A stretch of DNA of 22,336 bases, from assembly GCA_943704415.1 (NCBI GenBank), contig CALSCO010000476.1:1-22336 (forward strand). The letters run 5' to 3'. The position numbers were made by a program, and so were the translations under genes. Under the pieces are notes generated by a model. The model was given only the letters and a program-made list of their open reading frames with translations, ran no database searches and was not told the DNA's origin. The stretch is from Parvularia atlantis. Lineage: Eukaryota > Opisthokonta > Rotosphaerida. Shown here in pieces: positions 1 through 11,474 of the stretch (within the stretch, counting starts at the first letter, position 1; the number at the start of each line of letters is the position of its first letter).

Positions 1-77
<77 letters not shown>

Positions 78-96
78 CAGAGACAGAGACAGAGAC

Positions 97-127
<31 letters not shown>

Positions 128-130
128 CAG
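1..130. repeat. GA/ACAG-rich microsatellite
   Basis: The first 45 bases are a pure (AG)n run. It then degenerates into mixed AGAG/ACAG units up to base 130. The tract directly abuts the start codon of the biotin gene, so it probably forms part of that gene's 5' UTR or core promoter. It continues beyond the left window edge, so its full length is unknown. Confidence 0.95.
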
Positions 131-2888
131 ATGGCCTCGCTGCGCGCGATCAGGGCCAAGGGCCGCCCGGCCGCGCAGCTGTTCGCGGCCAACACCGACC
201 TTGGCAAGACGCTGCTCGGCACGGGGCTCGTCCGCGCCGCGCTGCAGCTGCCCGCGCGCCCGCGCGTGCTGTACCTCAAGCCGGTGCAGACGGGGTACCC
301 GGCCGACTCGGACGCGCGGTGCGGCTTCTCGATCAGCAGCAGCCGCACGGCTCACACGGGGCGCAGCTTCGTGCAGCGCCACGCGCCCGGCGCGCTCACG
401 CAGGTGCTCGTGACGTACACGGACGCGATCGGGCCGCACCTGGCCGCGCAGGAGGAGCGGCGCGTGGTGGCCGACGCCGACGTGCTGCAGATGGCCGAGG
501 CGGCCGTGGCGCGCTTCGACAACGACGTCGTCAAGGCGGCCGATGCCGCGTCTGTCGTCGTCGTTGAGACGGCCGGCGGCGTGCTCAGCCCGGTCGCGAG
601 CGGCACGCTGCAGGCCGACGTCTACCGCCCCTGGCGCCTGCCCGTTGTGCTCGTGGGCGACAGCCGCCTCGGCGGCATCGCGACGACGCTCGGCGCGTAC
701 GAGGCGCTGCGCACGCGCGGCTACGACGTGCACGCGTTGCTGCTTTTCGCCAATGCACGCCTGCGCAACGAGGATGCGATCGCCGTGCGTCGTCGTCGCT
801 TCTTGTCGGCGCGGGCTGCTCACGCGCGACGGCCGCAGCGCAACATCGACCGCGACGTGCGCCTGATCACGTTCCAGCCGCCGCCGTCCGTCGTGCGTGA
901 CGACCCCGAGCGCGACGCCCGCAACCTGGACGCGTGGTTTGACGCGCCTGCCAACCGCGCGGGCTTCACCGACGCCGCGGACACGCTCGCAAGACGACAC
1001 GACGAGCGCGTCGACGCTCTTGCGCAGATGGCGCAGCGTGCGACGCAGACGGTGCATGCCTCACGCGCTGCACAGCCGCCTGATCACATTGTACGCAGAT
1101 CTGGTGGCCGTTCACGCAGCACGGGACGCTCACGACCGTCACGGCGATCGACTCGGCGCACGGCGACACGTTCACGGCGACCAGCGGCGCGGCACCGGGC
1201 GCCGTGCTCACCGACGCCGCCGGCTCGTGGTGGACCAACGGGCTTGGGCACGGCAGCCCGGCCCTCGCGCAGGCCGCCGCGTACGCCGCGGGCCGCTACG
1301 GTCACGTCATGTTCCCGCAGAACGTGCACGCTCCGGCGCTCGACCTCGCCGAGCTGGTGCTGTCACGTGCGCTCACTTGCTGCCCAGCTGCGACCAATAC
1401 GGCTGACGACCGCATGCGGCGCAGGCCTCGGCGCGGGCTGGGCGCAGCGCGTCTTCTTCAGCGACAACGGCTCGACGGCGACCGAGATCGCGCTCAAGAT
1501 GGCCTTCCGACTGCGGCGCGTTCGCTGAGACGCTCTGCCATCCCGTCCCGCTGACGCACAGCCGGCGCAGATTGCAGCGCCTCGGTGTGCGGGCTGAGAG
1601 CGCGCCGCGGCTCAAAGTGGCCGCGCTTCGCGACTCGTACCACGGCGACACGCACGGCGCGATGCTCGTGAGCAATTCGAACAGCTTCAACCTGCGCGAC
1701 AACTGGTGCGCGCGTGCCGCCGTGCCAGCTAGGCTGAGCAGCGTGGCGTGCAGGTACACGGAGGACCGTGGCATGTGGCTGCCGTACCCGGCAGTCGGCG
1801 TCGTGCGTGGCCAGCTCACCGTCAGCTTCTGCGCGACCGGCGCGCGTTCCGGCTGCACGTGCGCTGGCGATCGCACCGTGTTCGCCTCGATGGACGAGCT
1901 GCTTGACGGCGCCCGCGACCGCTCGCCGCTCGCCGACACGTACCGCCGGTGCATCGCCGCGAAGCTCGAGCCGCGTGCGGGCGAGATCGGCGCGCTCATG
2001 ATCGAGGTAGGCCCATGCAGCCGGGTCAGGCCGCGCTGACACGCCACCACCAGCCGATCGTGCAGGGCGCGAACGGCATGATTCTCGTTGACCCGCTGTA
2101 CCAGCGCGTGCTCGTGCGCGAGGCCAAGCGCCTGCACGTGCCGGTGATCTTTGACGAGGTATTCGTGGGTTGCTACCGCCTCGGCAGTGCGACGGCGGCC
2201 TCGCTGCTCGGCGTGCGTGCTGCATTTGCCTGTGCACCGCCTCGCGTTGACGGTGCGCCGTAGGAGACGCCCGACATCGCATGCTTCGCCAAGCTGCTCA
2301 CGGGCGGCGTTGTTCCGCTCGCACTGACGCTGGCCAGCGAGGTGTGTGTGGGTGCGCCAAAGTTGCCTGGGCGTCTGAGGCGGCGCGCATCGCAACCAGG
2401 AGGTCTTCCGTGCGTTCAAGAGCGACAGCAAGCTCGACGCGCTTCTGCACGGCCACTCGTTTACGGCGCACGCCGTCGGCTGCCACGCCGCGACGGTCGC
2501 CCTGCGCGCGTATGAGGCCGCGCCGCAGTTCGACGCCCGCACGCGCCGGCTGCACGCGTTCTGGGACCAGGCTGATGTCGACGCGCTCTCGCGGCACGCG
2601 CTGGTCAAGCACGCGTGGGCGCTCGGGACGGTGCTCGTGCTGGAGCTTGCGGCCGGCGCAGCGGATGCCAGCATGCCGCGCTACGCGTCCAACGTCGCCG
2701 CGGCCGTGGTCGAGCACCTGCGCGCACGCGAGGACGTCTACGTGCGCCCGCTCGGCACCGTCGTGTACATGATGGTCTCGCCCGTGTCGTCGCCAGCGCT
2801 GTGCCGCGAGCTCACGGCCAAGCTGCACCGCACGCTGGACGAGCCATCGCTCGGCGTGCGGCGCGCAGCCGAGACCGTGATAGTGTAG
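131..2888 (+). CDS. BIO3-BIO1: Bifunctional dethiobiotin synthetase / DAPA aminotransferase (BIO3-BIO1 fusion)
   Basis: This gene encodes two consecutive steps of biotin synthesis in one chain: KAPA to DAPA (PLP aminotransferase), then DAPA to dethiobiotin (ATP-dependent carboxylation). Plant and fungal homologues are usually mitochondrial. Derived exons are 131-318, 367-784, 839-1051, 1099-1366, 1425-1519, 1578-1705, 1754-2006, 2054-2212, 2264-2341 and 2400-2888. They sum to 763 codons (762 aa), close to the plant fusion length. The N-terminal half shows the P-loop AANTDLGKT (about residues 19-27) and VVVVETAGGVLSP. The aminotransferase half opens with IWWPFTQH and has FFSDNGSTATEIALKMAFR, DSYHGDTHGAM, VIFDEVF and CFAKLLTGG. 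Lys584 of CFAKLLTGG is the expected PLP Schiff-base lysine, and HGHSFTAHA follows. All catalytic motifs look intact. The start was chosen as the first in-frame ATG after the GA repeat; an upstream targeting extension cannot be excluded. The exon 5/6 junction is the least certain. Confidence 0.93.
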
Positions 2889-3026
2889 GTGCTCTCAAAT
2901 GAGGGCACGCTGCCAGACATTGAACAAACGATGTTGCATTTGTGGCGGCGACGGTGTACTTTGCGCCCGGTGCTGTGCGCCCTCACGAGTCGGCCATCGC
3001 GTCCGCCTCGCCTGTGAGCGCGCGAG

Positions 3027-6000
3027 TCAGCCAGCCGTCGCGCACGGCGGCGGCACGGGCGCCGCACCGATGATCCTCAAGAACACGTCCTCAAGGCTCG
3101 TCTGTGACAGGCCCCAGTCGACGATGCCGTGCTGCTTGGCGTTCTGGCTGAGGTCGTCGAACACGCGCGCGACCGCGTTCTCCTTGGCGGGGAACTCGTA
3201 CGAGAAGTTGCCGGCGAAGCTGTCGATGCGCTTGAAGCCCTCGGGCAGGATGCCCTCGACGTAGCTGCGCGCGCGCAGGGCCGTCGGCTGCGCGCTGCCA
3301 GGCGCCCTGCGAAGCGCACCTGCGCACGCGCGTGGCGTCGGCCGGTTCACACATGACGACGACGCGGAAGCCGCTGCCGTACTTGTTCTTGAGATGCAGC
3401 TGGGGCTGTTGGGGCGGACGGCGTGAGCGGGCAGCGCAGCGCGGAGACACGCAGGCGAGACGCACGCCCAGGCAGCGCAGCGTGCCCTTGGCCATGATGC
3501 CGATGCGCTGGCACAGCACCTCGGCCTCCTCCATCGAGTGCGTCGTGAGGATGACGGTCTTGCCAACACGCGCCTCGTTGATGATGTTCCAGATCAGCCG
3601 GCGCACCTCCGGGTCGAGGCCCGTCTGCGCGTGTGCGCGTGTGCGCGTGTGTGAGCAAACGCGCTTCACGTGTGCTCGGATAAAGGCGCACCGTCGGCTC
3701 GTCCAGGAAGATGACCTGGCCGTTGCCGATCAGCGCAATCGCGATCGACAGCCGGCGCTTCTCGCCACCCGACAGGCCTGTTGCGCGCCCGTGTCAGCCT
3801 GTACCGCAGCCTGGCGACCATGACAACGCACCGCTCGACTGGCGGAAGCGGAAGCCCGTGAGCGAGACGCGCGCGAGGGCGTCGTCGACGGCCGACTTCT
3901 CCTCCTTCGGCTCGACGCCCTTGAGGCGCGCGTAGAAGTACAGGTGCTCCTCGACCGTGAGCTCGGGCCACAAGATGTCGTGCTGCGGGCACACGCCTGC
4001 GCCATGCGCGTCAGCTGCTCCGATCGCAAAGGGCTGCGCCAGCGCGCACCCATGCTCCGGTAGACCGCATCCATCTCTTCGCCGACTTTGTAGCCAGCCA
4101 GGAAGCCTTCGCCTGCGCGCCCGTCAGTGTCGCACGGCCCCTTGCGACGGCCGCGCACCGTACGACGCCTCGTACAGGCCCGTGAGGATGCTAATCAGCG
4201 TCGTCTTGCCTGCGGCCAACGTGAGCGGGGTGGGCCTGGCGCGCACGAGCAAAATGCGCACCGGCGCCGTTCGGACCGAGCAGGCCAAAGACGAGGCCGC
4301 GCTCGACAGCGAGCGTGACGCCCTTGACGGCCAGCTTGCGGCCGTAGAACTTCTTCATGTTGCGAAGGACGAGCGAGCTGTTGGCCGGGTAGTTGCCCGC
4401 GAAGACGCGCTCGCGCTCGGCGATCACGTCCTCGTCCTCCTCGTTGGCCTTGCTGTCGGACTGCATCTCGATTGCGGCGCGCTGGCCGGCCTCCTTCTTG
4501 AGCACGACGCGGCGGAACCAGGCGATCGGGAAGGTCACGGGGTAGTGCCACGGCTTGCGCACGCCAAACTCGCTCGGGAGGACCTCAAACAGGTAGATGG
4601 CCACGAAAAAGAGCAGGAAGATGGCGATGATGAGCGCGACGATCGTGTCGTACACCTCGTCGCCGGGCTTGATCATCGCAATCGTGTAGCTGGGCTGGCC
4701 CAGCGTGAAGGAGGCGGCGTTGATGAGGCCAATCGCGCGGTAGAAGGCAAACGGCGGCCAGATAAAGTACGCCAGCGGGGCGCGCCGGTCCGTGTCTGCG
4801 CGAGCGCGTGTGCGCGATCAGCTGAGAAGAGCGCGCAGCGCGGGCCGCCCGACGCACAGAGGCTCGTCGTGGCGATGTTGATGATGACCGCGATCACGAC
4901 GAGCAGGAAGCCGACCAGCAGTGCGTAGCGCGAGCGCTGGAAGAAGCTGCTGAGCAGGAACGCCATGATGATCTGCACGTGGCCCCACAGGAAAAACAGG
5001 AGCACGTAGACCTGCGACCGACCGCTAAGCACCGCGCCGCGCCGCGCGTGTGGAGGCGAGGACACGCACGCCCGGCGCCGTCAACGTGAAGAACGGCAGG
5101 CGGAAGATGAAGCCCGTGACGATGAACACGGCCGTGCAGATGATGTGCAAGATGTAGAAGTGGATGTACTCGGACAGCCAGTACACGGGCAGCTTGAGGC
5201 CGTTCTGCGTGGGAGTGGGTGTTCAGTGTCAGGGCCGAGTGCCGCGGCTGCGCGAGGGGCGACGCGCACCATCTTCATCATCACCAGGATGCGCTCCTCC
5301 TTGTCCTTGACCAGGTTGAGCAGGAAGACCGGAAACAGGAACGAGACACCTGCAGCGCGTGCGTGCGGGTGGCTCTCAGGCGCGTGCTGCGAGGACTGTT
5401 GCGCCGCCGCACCAAACGGGTACAGGATCTGGCCGATGAACGAGCCGATGGGGAAGTTGTCCAGGCCCGTGTTGGCGTTCGTGGGAAAGATGCGCAGGCC
5501 CTGCGTGAGCGACACACCCGGCAGCGACGACGCGAGCTTGACTGGCGACGGCACAGTGCGCGTCATCCCCACACGCACGCGCACGCGCACACACACACGG
5601 CGCGCAGCAACGCACTCAGCGTCTGCGCGATGCGCGAGTGGAACAGGATGCGGCGCAGGCCCTCGGGCGGGAACGGCGCGGCGGTGATGGCGTCGGCGCC
5701 ACCGGTTTGTTGCTGCGCGTGCATGCGGGCCAGCCGGACGGTGAGTGTGGGATGGCGCGCGCAGGCCGCAGGGCGACGCACGTCCGACGCGTCCACGACC
5801 GAGGTGTAGGCCAGGCGCCGGTTTGTGCCAACCTGCAGCATGTACTCGAACTGGGCGTCGTTGCCGGTCTGAAGCTTGTTGACGACGACAGCGCCAAACG
5901 GCAGCTGCGACAGGATGCTGGCGACCGCGGTCGTGTAGTTGCGCCTACGACAGAGCACGTGAGCGCGCGCGGCACGCGGAAAGCGCCGCTCTGCGCGTAC

Positions 6001-7349
6001 ACTTCCGAGCTGTTGCGCAGCGCGTCGCGCTCGGGCTTTTGCAGGCCGTCGAGCTCAGCGAGAATCCTGTTGCGCGGCCGCGCAGTCAGCGGCCGCGCGC
6101 GGCGCCGCGAAACGAGAGCGCACCTGCGGATGAGCACGCCCCAGTCGTCGTCCATCGAGCGCAGGTCGCCCGACTTGCGCTCAAAGTACGGGCGCGCCTC
6201 GAGCTTGATCTGCTGCAGGGCGACCAGGCCGTCGGTCACGAGCGCCTCAAGGTCGACCGTGTCCGGCAGGATGATGTACTCGGTCGAAAAGTCGGCGAGG
6301 AAGCCTGCGGGGCGCGCTTGTCAGCCGATCGGGGGACCAGGTGTGGCGTGTGAGCACGGCACACCCGTGTTGTTTTGCGTCGCGGGCGTGGGCGAGACCG
6401 AGACAAGGGGCACGGTCGCGGCGCGCGGGCGCTGGCCGAGGCTCACGTCGGCCGAGTTTTGGAACCAGCCCCAGAAGTTCTTCTGGCTCGAGACCTCGAA
6501 CGCGAGGACGGTGGCGAAGGTGATGGTCTCGTTGACGTCGGAAAAGTCCGGCAGCCACGTTTTGGCAGGCGCGGGCAGGAGGGTGCTGTGGGGGCGCGGG
6601 GCGCGGGTGAGGGCGCGACGCAGCGGGCGGGCGCCACGCACAGGTCCGGCAGCGGGCAGACGGCCTGGTTGTAGAGCGTGTTGGAGCAGTCGCTGCCGTA
6701 GACGCTCGGGGGCGAGTAGGGCAGGGAGTAGGGGTAGTCGGCGCCGAACCAGTTGACGCACTGGTTGGCGTTGCCGGTGGACTGGTCAAAGTTGAACAGG
6801 GTGCGGTTATTGGCGTCCTTGGGCGCGTTGAAGAGCGGGATGTTGGTGTTGGGGTCGAGTGCGGTCGCGTTGGAGCAGAACTGGACGTCCTGCGCCGTGA
6901 CGATGTTGGCCAGGAGGATCTTGACGACGATGCCGAGGATGCCGCAGAGCAGAACCATGATGAACGGGCACATGAACACGCAGCAGCAGGTTGTGAGGAA
7001 CGTGTGCTTCTGCGAGGGGCGGCGTGCGTGCGCGGCGTGAGCTTGCGGCCTATGCGGGACGGCGGGACGGTGCCGGACGCGCCTCATACGCGAGCGTCTT
7101 GAGGGCGAGCGCGCGCACTTGGTACGCCCGCGCCGCCTTGAGCTGGTTGCGCTCGAGCGCGATGGTTGACGCCGACGGCTCGAGCGGCGGGCGGACGCTG
7201 CCGGCGCGCTCTTGCTCGTCGTGGATCGGCACAGTGACGTCGCCCGCGCCCGCGCCCGCGCCCTGCACGGCCTTGAGCTCGATCGTGTTGTCTGCTGCCG
7301 CCGTGAGCGGGGCCGGGTGCGGGTGCCTTGTGCGCGTACCGTCGCTCAT
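3027..7349 (-). CDS. Half-size ABC transporter, subfamily A (ABCA), copy 1
   Basis: This is an ABCA-type membrane transporter with one transmembrane domain followed by one nucleotide-binding domain, the ATH-like half-size layout known in plants and Dictyostelium. The start at 7349 begins [13 protein letters not shown] soluble N-terminus is followed by a first membrane helix ([18 protein letters not shown], about 6900-6970) and a large Cys- and Asn-rich extracytoplasmic loop. A membrane block follows (about 5330-4580, including [20 protein letters not shown]). The ATPase domain has LLGPNGAG, interrupted by an intron before the Walker A lysine, then GKTTL. Next come [19 protein letters not shown] (Q-loop, about 3940-3994), [11 protein letters not shown] (signature), [13 protein letters not shown] split by an intron, and TTHSMEEAE (H-loop, about 3530). 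The ABCA-typical end [11 protein letters not shown] lies just before the stop. At least a dozen short introns interrupt it. All ATPase motifs are intact. The substrate cannot be read from the sequence; lipids are typical for the family. Confidence 0.9.
3628..3653. repeat. Alternating GTGTGC/GTGTG tract inside an ABCA intron
   Basis: A short run of alternating purine-pyrimidine GTGTGCGC units lies in the intron that splits the Walker B/D-loop region of ABCA copy 1. Such tracts are mutation-prone and can adopt Z-DNA. No function is implied. Confidence 0.7.
5571..5598. repeat. Alternating CACACG/CACA tract inside an ABCA intron
   Basis: A short CACGCGCACACACA run lies within an intron of ABCA copy 1, similar in nature to the tract near 3640. 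It is simple-sequence DNA with no coding content on the gene's strand. Confidence 0.65.
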
Positions 7350-7489
7350 CCTCGCGCCTCGCTCTCGCCTTCCCGGTGCTGCTGCTGCTGCTGCCGCACC
7401 GCCCTGTGACCAGCGGCTCAGTACAAACGAACGGCGCATATCAGCGAAGCTTGGGCACGCCCCCAAGGGCAAGTCCCCGCGGCCGCACA

Positions 7490-7495
7490 TATAAA
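7490..7495 (+). promoter_or_regulatory. TATA box candidate
   Basis: TATAAA stands out in strongly GC-rich surroundings, about 200 nt upstream of the ABCA copy 2 start codon. If initiation falls about 30 nt downstream, the transcript would begin inside the CT repeat. This is a motif match only. Confidence 0.5.
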
Positions 7496-7497
7496 CA

Positions 7498-7499
<2 letters not shown>

Positions 7500-7563
<64 letters not shown>
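7500..7563. repeat. (CT)n microsatellite
   Basis: About 32 perfect CT units lie between the TATA candidate and the start codon of ABCA copy 2. The tract probably falls in its 5' UTR or core promoter. Its counterpart on the other strand is a GA tract like the one at 1-130. Confidence 0.97.
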
Positions 7564-7568
<5 letters not shown>

Positions 7569-7696
7569 CGCTCTCCCGCGACCCTTCCACCACGCGCCGC
7601 GCGCCGCGACTCCCGTCGGCTTCACAGAGAAGTTCTTCCGAAGCGCACGTGAATCGATCGCGATCGCCATTCTGCTTCGGGCCTTCGTCGGAAACA

Positions 7697-10600
7697 ATGT
7701 CGGAGCTGCCGCTCGTGGCCCTGCCGGCGGCCGAGGGGCCCGCGGCGGCGGCGGCGGCGTCGTCCACGCGGCCCGAGTACCGCCCGCGCCCGGCCGGCTA
7801 CGGGGCGCTGTGGTGGCGCCAGTTCGTGGTCGTGATGAAGAAGAACCTGACGCTGACGGTGCGGCGCGCGGCCCCTCCGTCACGCCGCACGCGGCTCACG
7901 ACCAGCGCGCGCGCCCAGTTCGTGCGCTACTGGTCCACGACGCTGCTCCAGGTCGTCTCGCCTTTTTTCTTCATGATCTTCCTGTACGCGCTGCAGCAGG
8001 CCGCCACGCGCTCCGACTCGGTCGACGTCGCCTACCCGAACGCTTACGCGCTGCAGGGCGTCAAGCCGTGCCGGGTGTGGCCCGTCCTCTCCCGCTCGTG
8101 CGCTGTGCGGCGGCTCACACTGGGCACAGAACCCGGCGCTGCCGTGCATCAGCATCATGTTCGCGCCCGGCAACGACCCCGCCGTCGTCGACATTATGGG
8201 CATCTTTGCCGACAACAACAACGCCCGCGCCGGCACCACCTTCGCCGTCGAGAGCTTCAAGTCGGGTGCGCTGCGGCGCCGCCGCGTTTGTGCGCCGCTC
8301 ACCGTGCACGCACAGACCTCACCCTGCCCGAGCGCAACCTGGACATCGTGCCCGTGCCCGACGACACGTTCGTGTACAACTACGCCCTCGCCTTCCCGAA
8401 CGTGACCACCTTTGGTGCGTGCGTGCGCGCGGCGACCCGTCTAGTCTCGGCCCGTGCTCACCCAGACGCGCGCGCACGCAGCGGTCGTCTTTGACAACGT
8501 CGGCAGCCGCTTCCGCTACCAGCTCTGGTTCAACAGCACACAGACGTCCAACCGCACCCAGCAGGTCGACGAGATCTACGGCCTGCCGCTGATGTCGATG
8601 ATGCGCGGGCTGGACGAGGCCATCGGTGCCGGCCGCCGCCGTGCGCGCTTGCGGCGCGGGCTGACGCGGCCCCGCGCCCGGCGCAGTGCAATACGCTGCC
8701 GGCAGCGCCTCGCTCAAGATGGACGTGACGATCAAGGACTGGCCGCAGGTGCCCGTGGCCGGTGCGCGCCGCACCGCTCTCGCCTCGCCGCTGCGCGTCG
8801 CCGACCGGCCGTCGGCACAGGCATCGCCGACAACATCATCGCCCAGAGCGGCCCCGTGTTCTTCTTCGGCGCGGCCATGGTCAACTTCCTGACGGTGCTC
8901 AACACGATCGTGAGCGAGAAGGAGTACAAGCTGCGGCACGGCCTGCAGATGATGGGCCTGAAGGTGCGAGCGCGCGCGCGCCCCGGCCAGAGCCCACGCG
9001 CTCACGCCCCGCCGCGCAGTCGTCCGTGTACTGGATGAGCTGGTTCCAGGTCAACATGATCCTGGTCGCGATCACGTCGCTGCTCGAGGCCGCGTTCGGC
9101 GTGGCCTTCCGCTTCAACGTCTTTGTCAACACGGACTTTGGCGTGCTCTTCCTCATGTTCTTCATGTTCAGCATGGCCATGATCACCTTCGCCTTCTTCA
9201 TCACGACCTTTGTGCGCCGCGTCAAGGCCGCCGTCGCCGTGGGCATGCTCGTGCTCGTGCTCGGCCTCGTCTTTATGATCGCCATCTTCTCAAGCTCGTT
9301 CACGGCCTACATCTGGTGGAACGTCAACACGAGCAAGGTCGGCTGGGCCGTGCTCATGTTCCTGCCCTTTTTCAACTTTGGCAAGCTCTACGTCGACATT
9401 GCCGCGTGCTCCGCCGGCCGCTACAGCTACAGCACCGACACCGTCACGCCCGGCCCCGGCTTCCCGCTCAGCCAGCTGTTTGAGACCATCCCGCAGACGG
9501 TCCAGCCGCAGACGGGCACGTTCGAGTTCCCCGCGCCCGTCCAGTCGCTCTACTTCCTGCTCTGGAACATGTTCTTCTACGCGTTCCTGACCTGGTGCGG
9601 CGCCGCGTGTGGTGCGGGGGTTTTGCTGCGGCTGACGCGCGCCCCGCGCAGGTTCTTTGACGAGGTCATCCCCGACGAGTACGGCCAGAGCCAGCCGGTC
9701 TACTTCATGTTCCTGCCGTCGTACTGGGGCTGGAACGTGTCGCTCTGGGGCCAGAGCGACATGGACCCGACCGTCACGGTCGAGGCGCCGCCGCGCGAGG
9801 CCGACGAGGACGAGGACGTGTACGCTGAGCGCGTCAAGGCGCTAGACGGGTCGAAGAGTGCGTGCCAAATGGCCCCCCGCGCGAGACTGGCGCTCACACG
9901 CCGCGCACGACGTGCAGGCAGCCAGGCCGCCGTGCGCCTGCTGCAGCTGCGCAAGGTCTACGGCGGCGAGTGGTACGCGCGCGGCGCGAAGAAGGTTGCC
10001 GTGGCCGGCGCGAGCTGGACGCTCGAGGAGGGCAAGCTGTGCGCGCGCGCGCGCCCGACGCCGGCCTACCGCGGCTCACCGGCATGCGACACAGGCTCGC
10101 GCTGCTCGGCCAAAACGGCGCCGGCAAGACCACGACGATGAACATGCTCTGCGGCTTCACCAAGAAGAGCGCCGGCAACGCGTTCATGTACGGCCTATCG
10201 GTCACGAGCCAGATGAGCAAGCTGCGCGAGATCATGGGCGTGTGTCCGCAGGTGCGCCTCTTCCGTGCGCACGCACGTTGGGTGCTCACGCGCTTCGTTG
10301 CAGCACGACATCCTCTTCAGCGACCTGACCGCGATCGAGCACATCGAGCTGTTTTGCGGCATCAAGAACATCGACCCGGCCGTGATCTCGAAGCTGACGC
10401 GCGAGCGCCTCGAGTTTGTGCGCCTGTGGAAGGTCAGAGACCAGACGGCGGGCACGTACAGCGGCGGGTGCGCCCTCGCGCGTGTCTCGCTGTTGTGCCG
10501 CGTGTTGACCGCCGCGCTGCGACAGCATGAAGCGCCGCCTGTCGGTGGCCATCAGCACGATCGGCGACCCCAAGATCCTGTTCATGGACGAGCCGACGAC

Positions 10601-11411
10601 GGGCATGGACCCGCTCAACCGCCGGTGCGCCGCGCGCACGCCGTCGATGCCGCAGCAGCTGAGCCGCGCGGCAGGCACGTGTGGGCGTTTGTGGAGAAGT
10701 TCAAGCAGGGCCGCGTGATCGTGCTCACGACGCACTCTATGGAGGAGGCCGACATCCTGGGCGACCAGGTGGCGATCATGGCGCTCGGCAAGCTGCGGTG
10801 CGCGCACCCAGACGCCTCGCGCGGCATGGGATGTGCTCACGCGGCCGCCACACGCAGCGCCCTCGGCACGCCTATCCGCCTCAAGAACAAGTTTGGCGCG
10901 GGCTACCGCGTGTCGATTGTGGCGCACGAGAAGGACAGCCAGCACGTCAAGGACGACATTATGCCGCGCGTGCCCGGTGCGTGCAGCGCTGGCCATGGTG
11001 ACGGCGACGCTCACCGTGCCCCTCGTTCGCGTGCGACGTCAGGCATCACGCTCGAGGACGACTCGGCCGGCGCGCTCATCTTCAACGTGCCGCAGGCGTC
11101 GCTTGACCACCTGCCCGAGCTGGTGAAGTACCTTGACTCGAACAAGAACTGTGCGTGCCGCGTCGCTCGCACTGCCGTGCCAACCGCTCACCGTCCGTCT
11201 GCAGCGATGATCCGCGAGTGGGGCGTGTCGCAGACGACGCTCGAAGAGGTGTTCCTGCGGTGCGCACACCCGCACACGCCGCGGCCCGGCGCATACGCCT
11301 GACGCACTGCTGCACAGACTCATCCGCGACGTCAACCCGACCGGCGCCGACCGCATCGACCGGCAGAAGCTGCTGGCGGCGATGGCCACTGCGAGTGCGT
11401 CGGTCAGCTGA
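7697..11411 (+). CDS. Half-size ABC transporter, subfamily A (ABCA), copy 2
   Basis: This is a second half-size ABCA transporter, transcribed away from copy 1. The start [14 protein letters not shown] is the first ATG after the CT tract. A cytoplasmic lead ([18 protein letters not shown]) is followed by a first helix ([14 protein letters not shown], about 7950-8000), an extracytoplasmic loop, and a dense membrane block at about 9030-9600 (e.g. [19 protein letters not shown]). The ATPase domain has [10 protein letters not shown] (Walker A, 10108-10137), [15 protein letters not shown] (Q-loop, split by an intron) and YSGG|MKRRLS (signature, split by an intron). [13 protein letters not shown] (Walker B, from 10575) and TTHSMEEAD (about 10726) follow. 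[15 protein letters not shown] precedes a last intron and a short tail ending MATASASVS. All motifs are intact. Intron positions within the ATPase motifs differ from copy 1. The stop lies 63 nt from that of the convergent thioesterase gene. Confidence 0.92.
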
Positions 11412-11474
11412 TCGGCCGACGCCCCCGAGCGCGTTGAATGCATGCACGTTGTCGTTGCCCATGTGCAGTTCTCT

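Larger units (their letters stand above)
7350..7696. promoter_or_regulatory. Shared intergenic promoter of the divergent ABCA pair
   Basis: A 347-nt spacer separates the start codons of the two divergent ABCA genes, so it must carry both promoters. It contains a TATAAA match at 7490-7495 oriented toward the plus-strand gene and a 64-nt CT microsatellite at 7500-7563. A short GCTGCTGCTGCTGCTG run near 7377-7392 lies toward the minus-strand gene. A long plus-strand ORF crosses the spacer but reads as Ser-Leu repeats and is not a gene. Confidence 0.7.

Noticed and set aside
1373-2674. A 433-codon open frame on the minus strand
   Set aside because: It lies opposite the BIO3-BIO1 exons, whose motifs are unmistakable. 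It crosses both exons and introns and shows no family motif, so it is a GC-driven shadow frame.
7328-7700. Ser-Leu repeat protein at the start of a long plus-strand frame
   Set aside because: It is translation of the CT microsatellite and spacer. The real ABCA start is the ATG at 7697.
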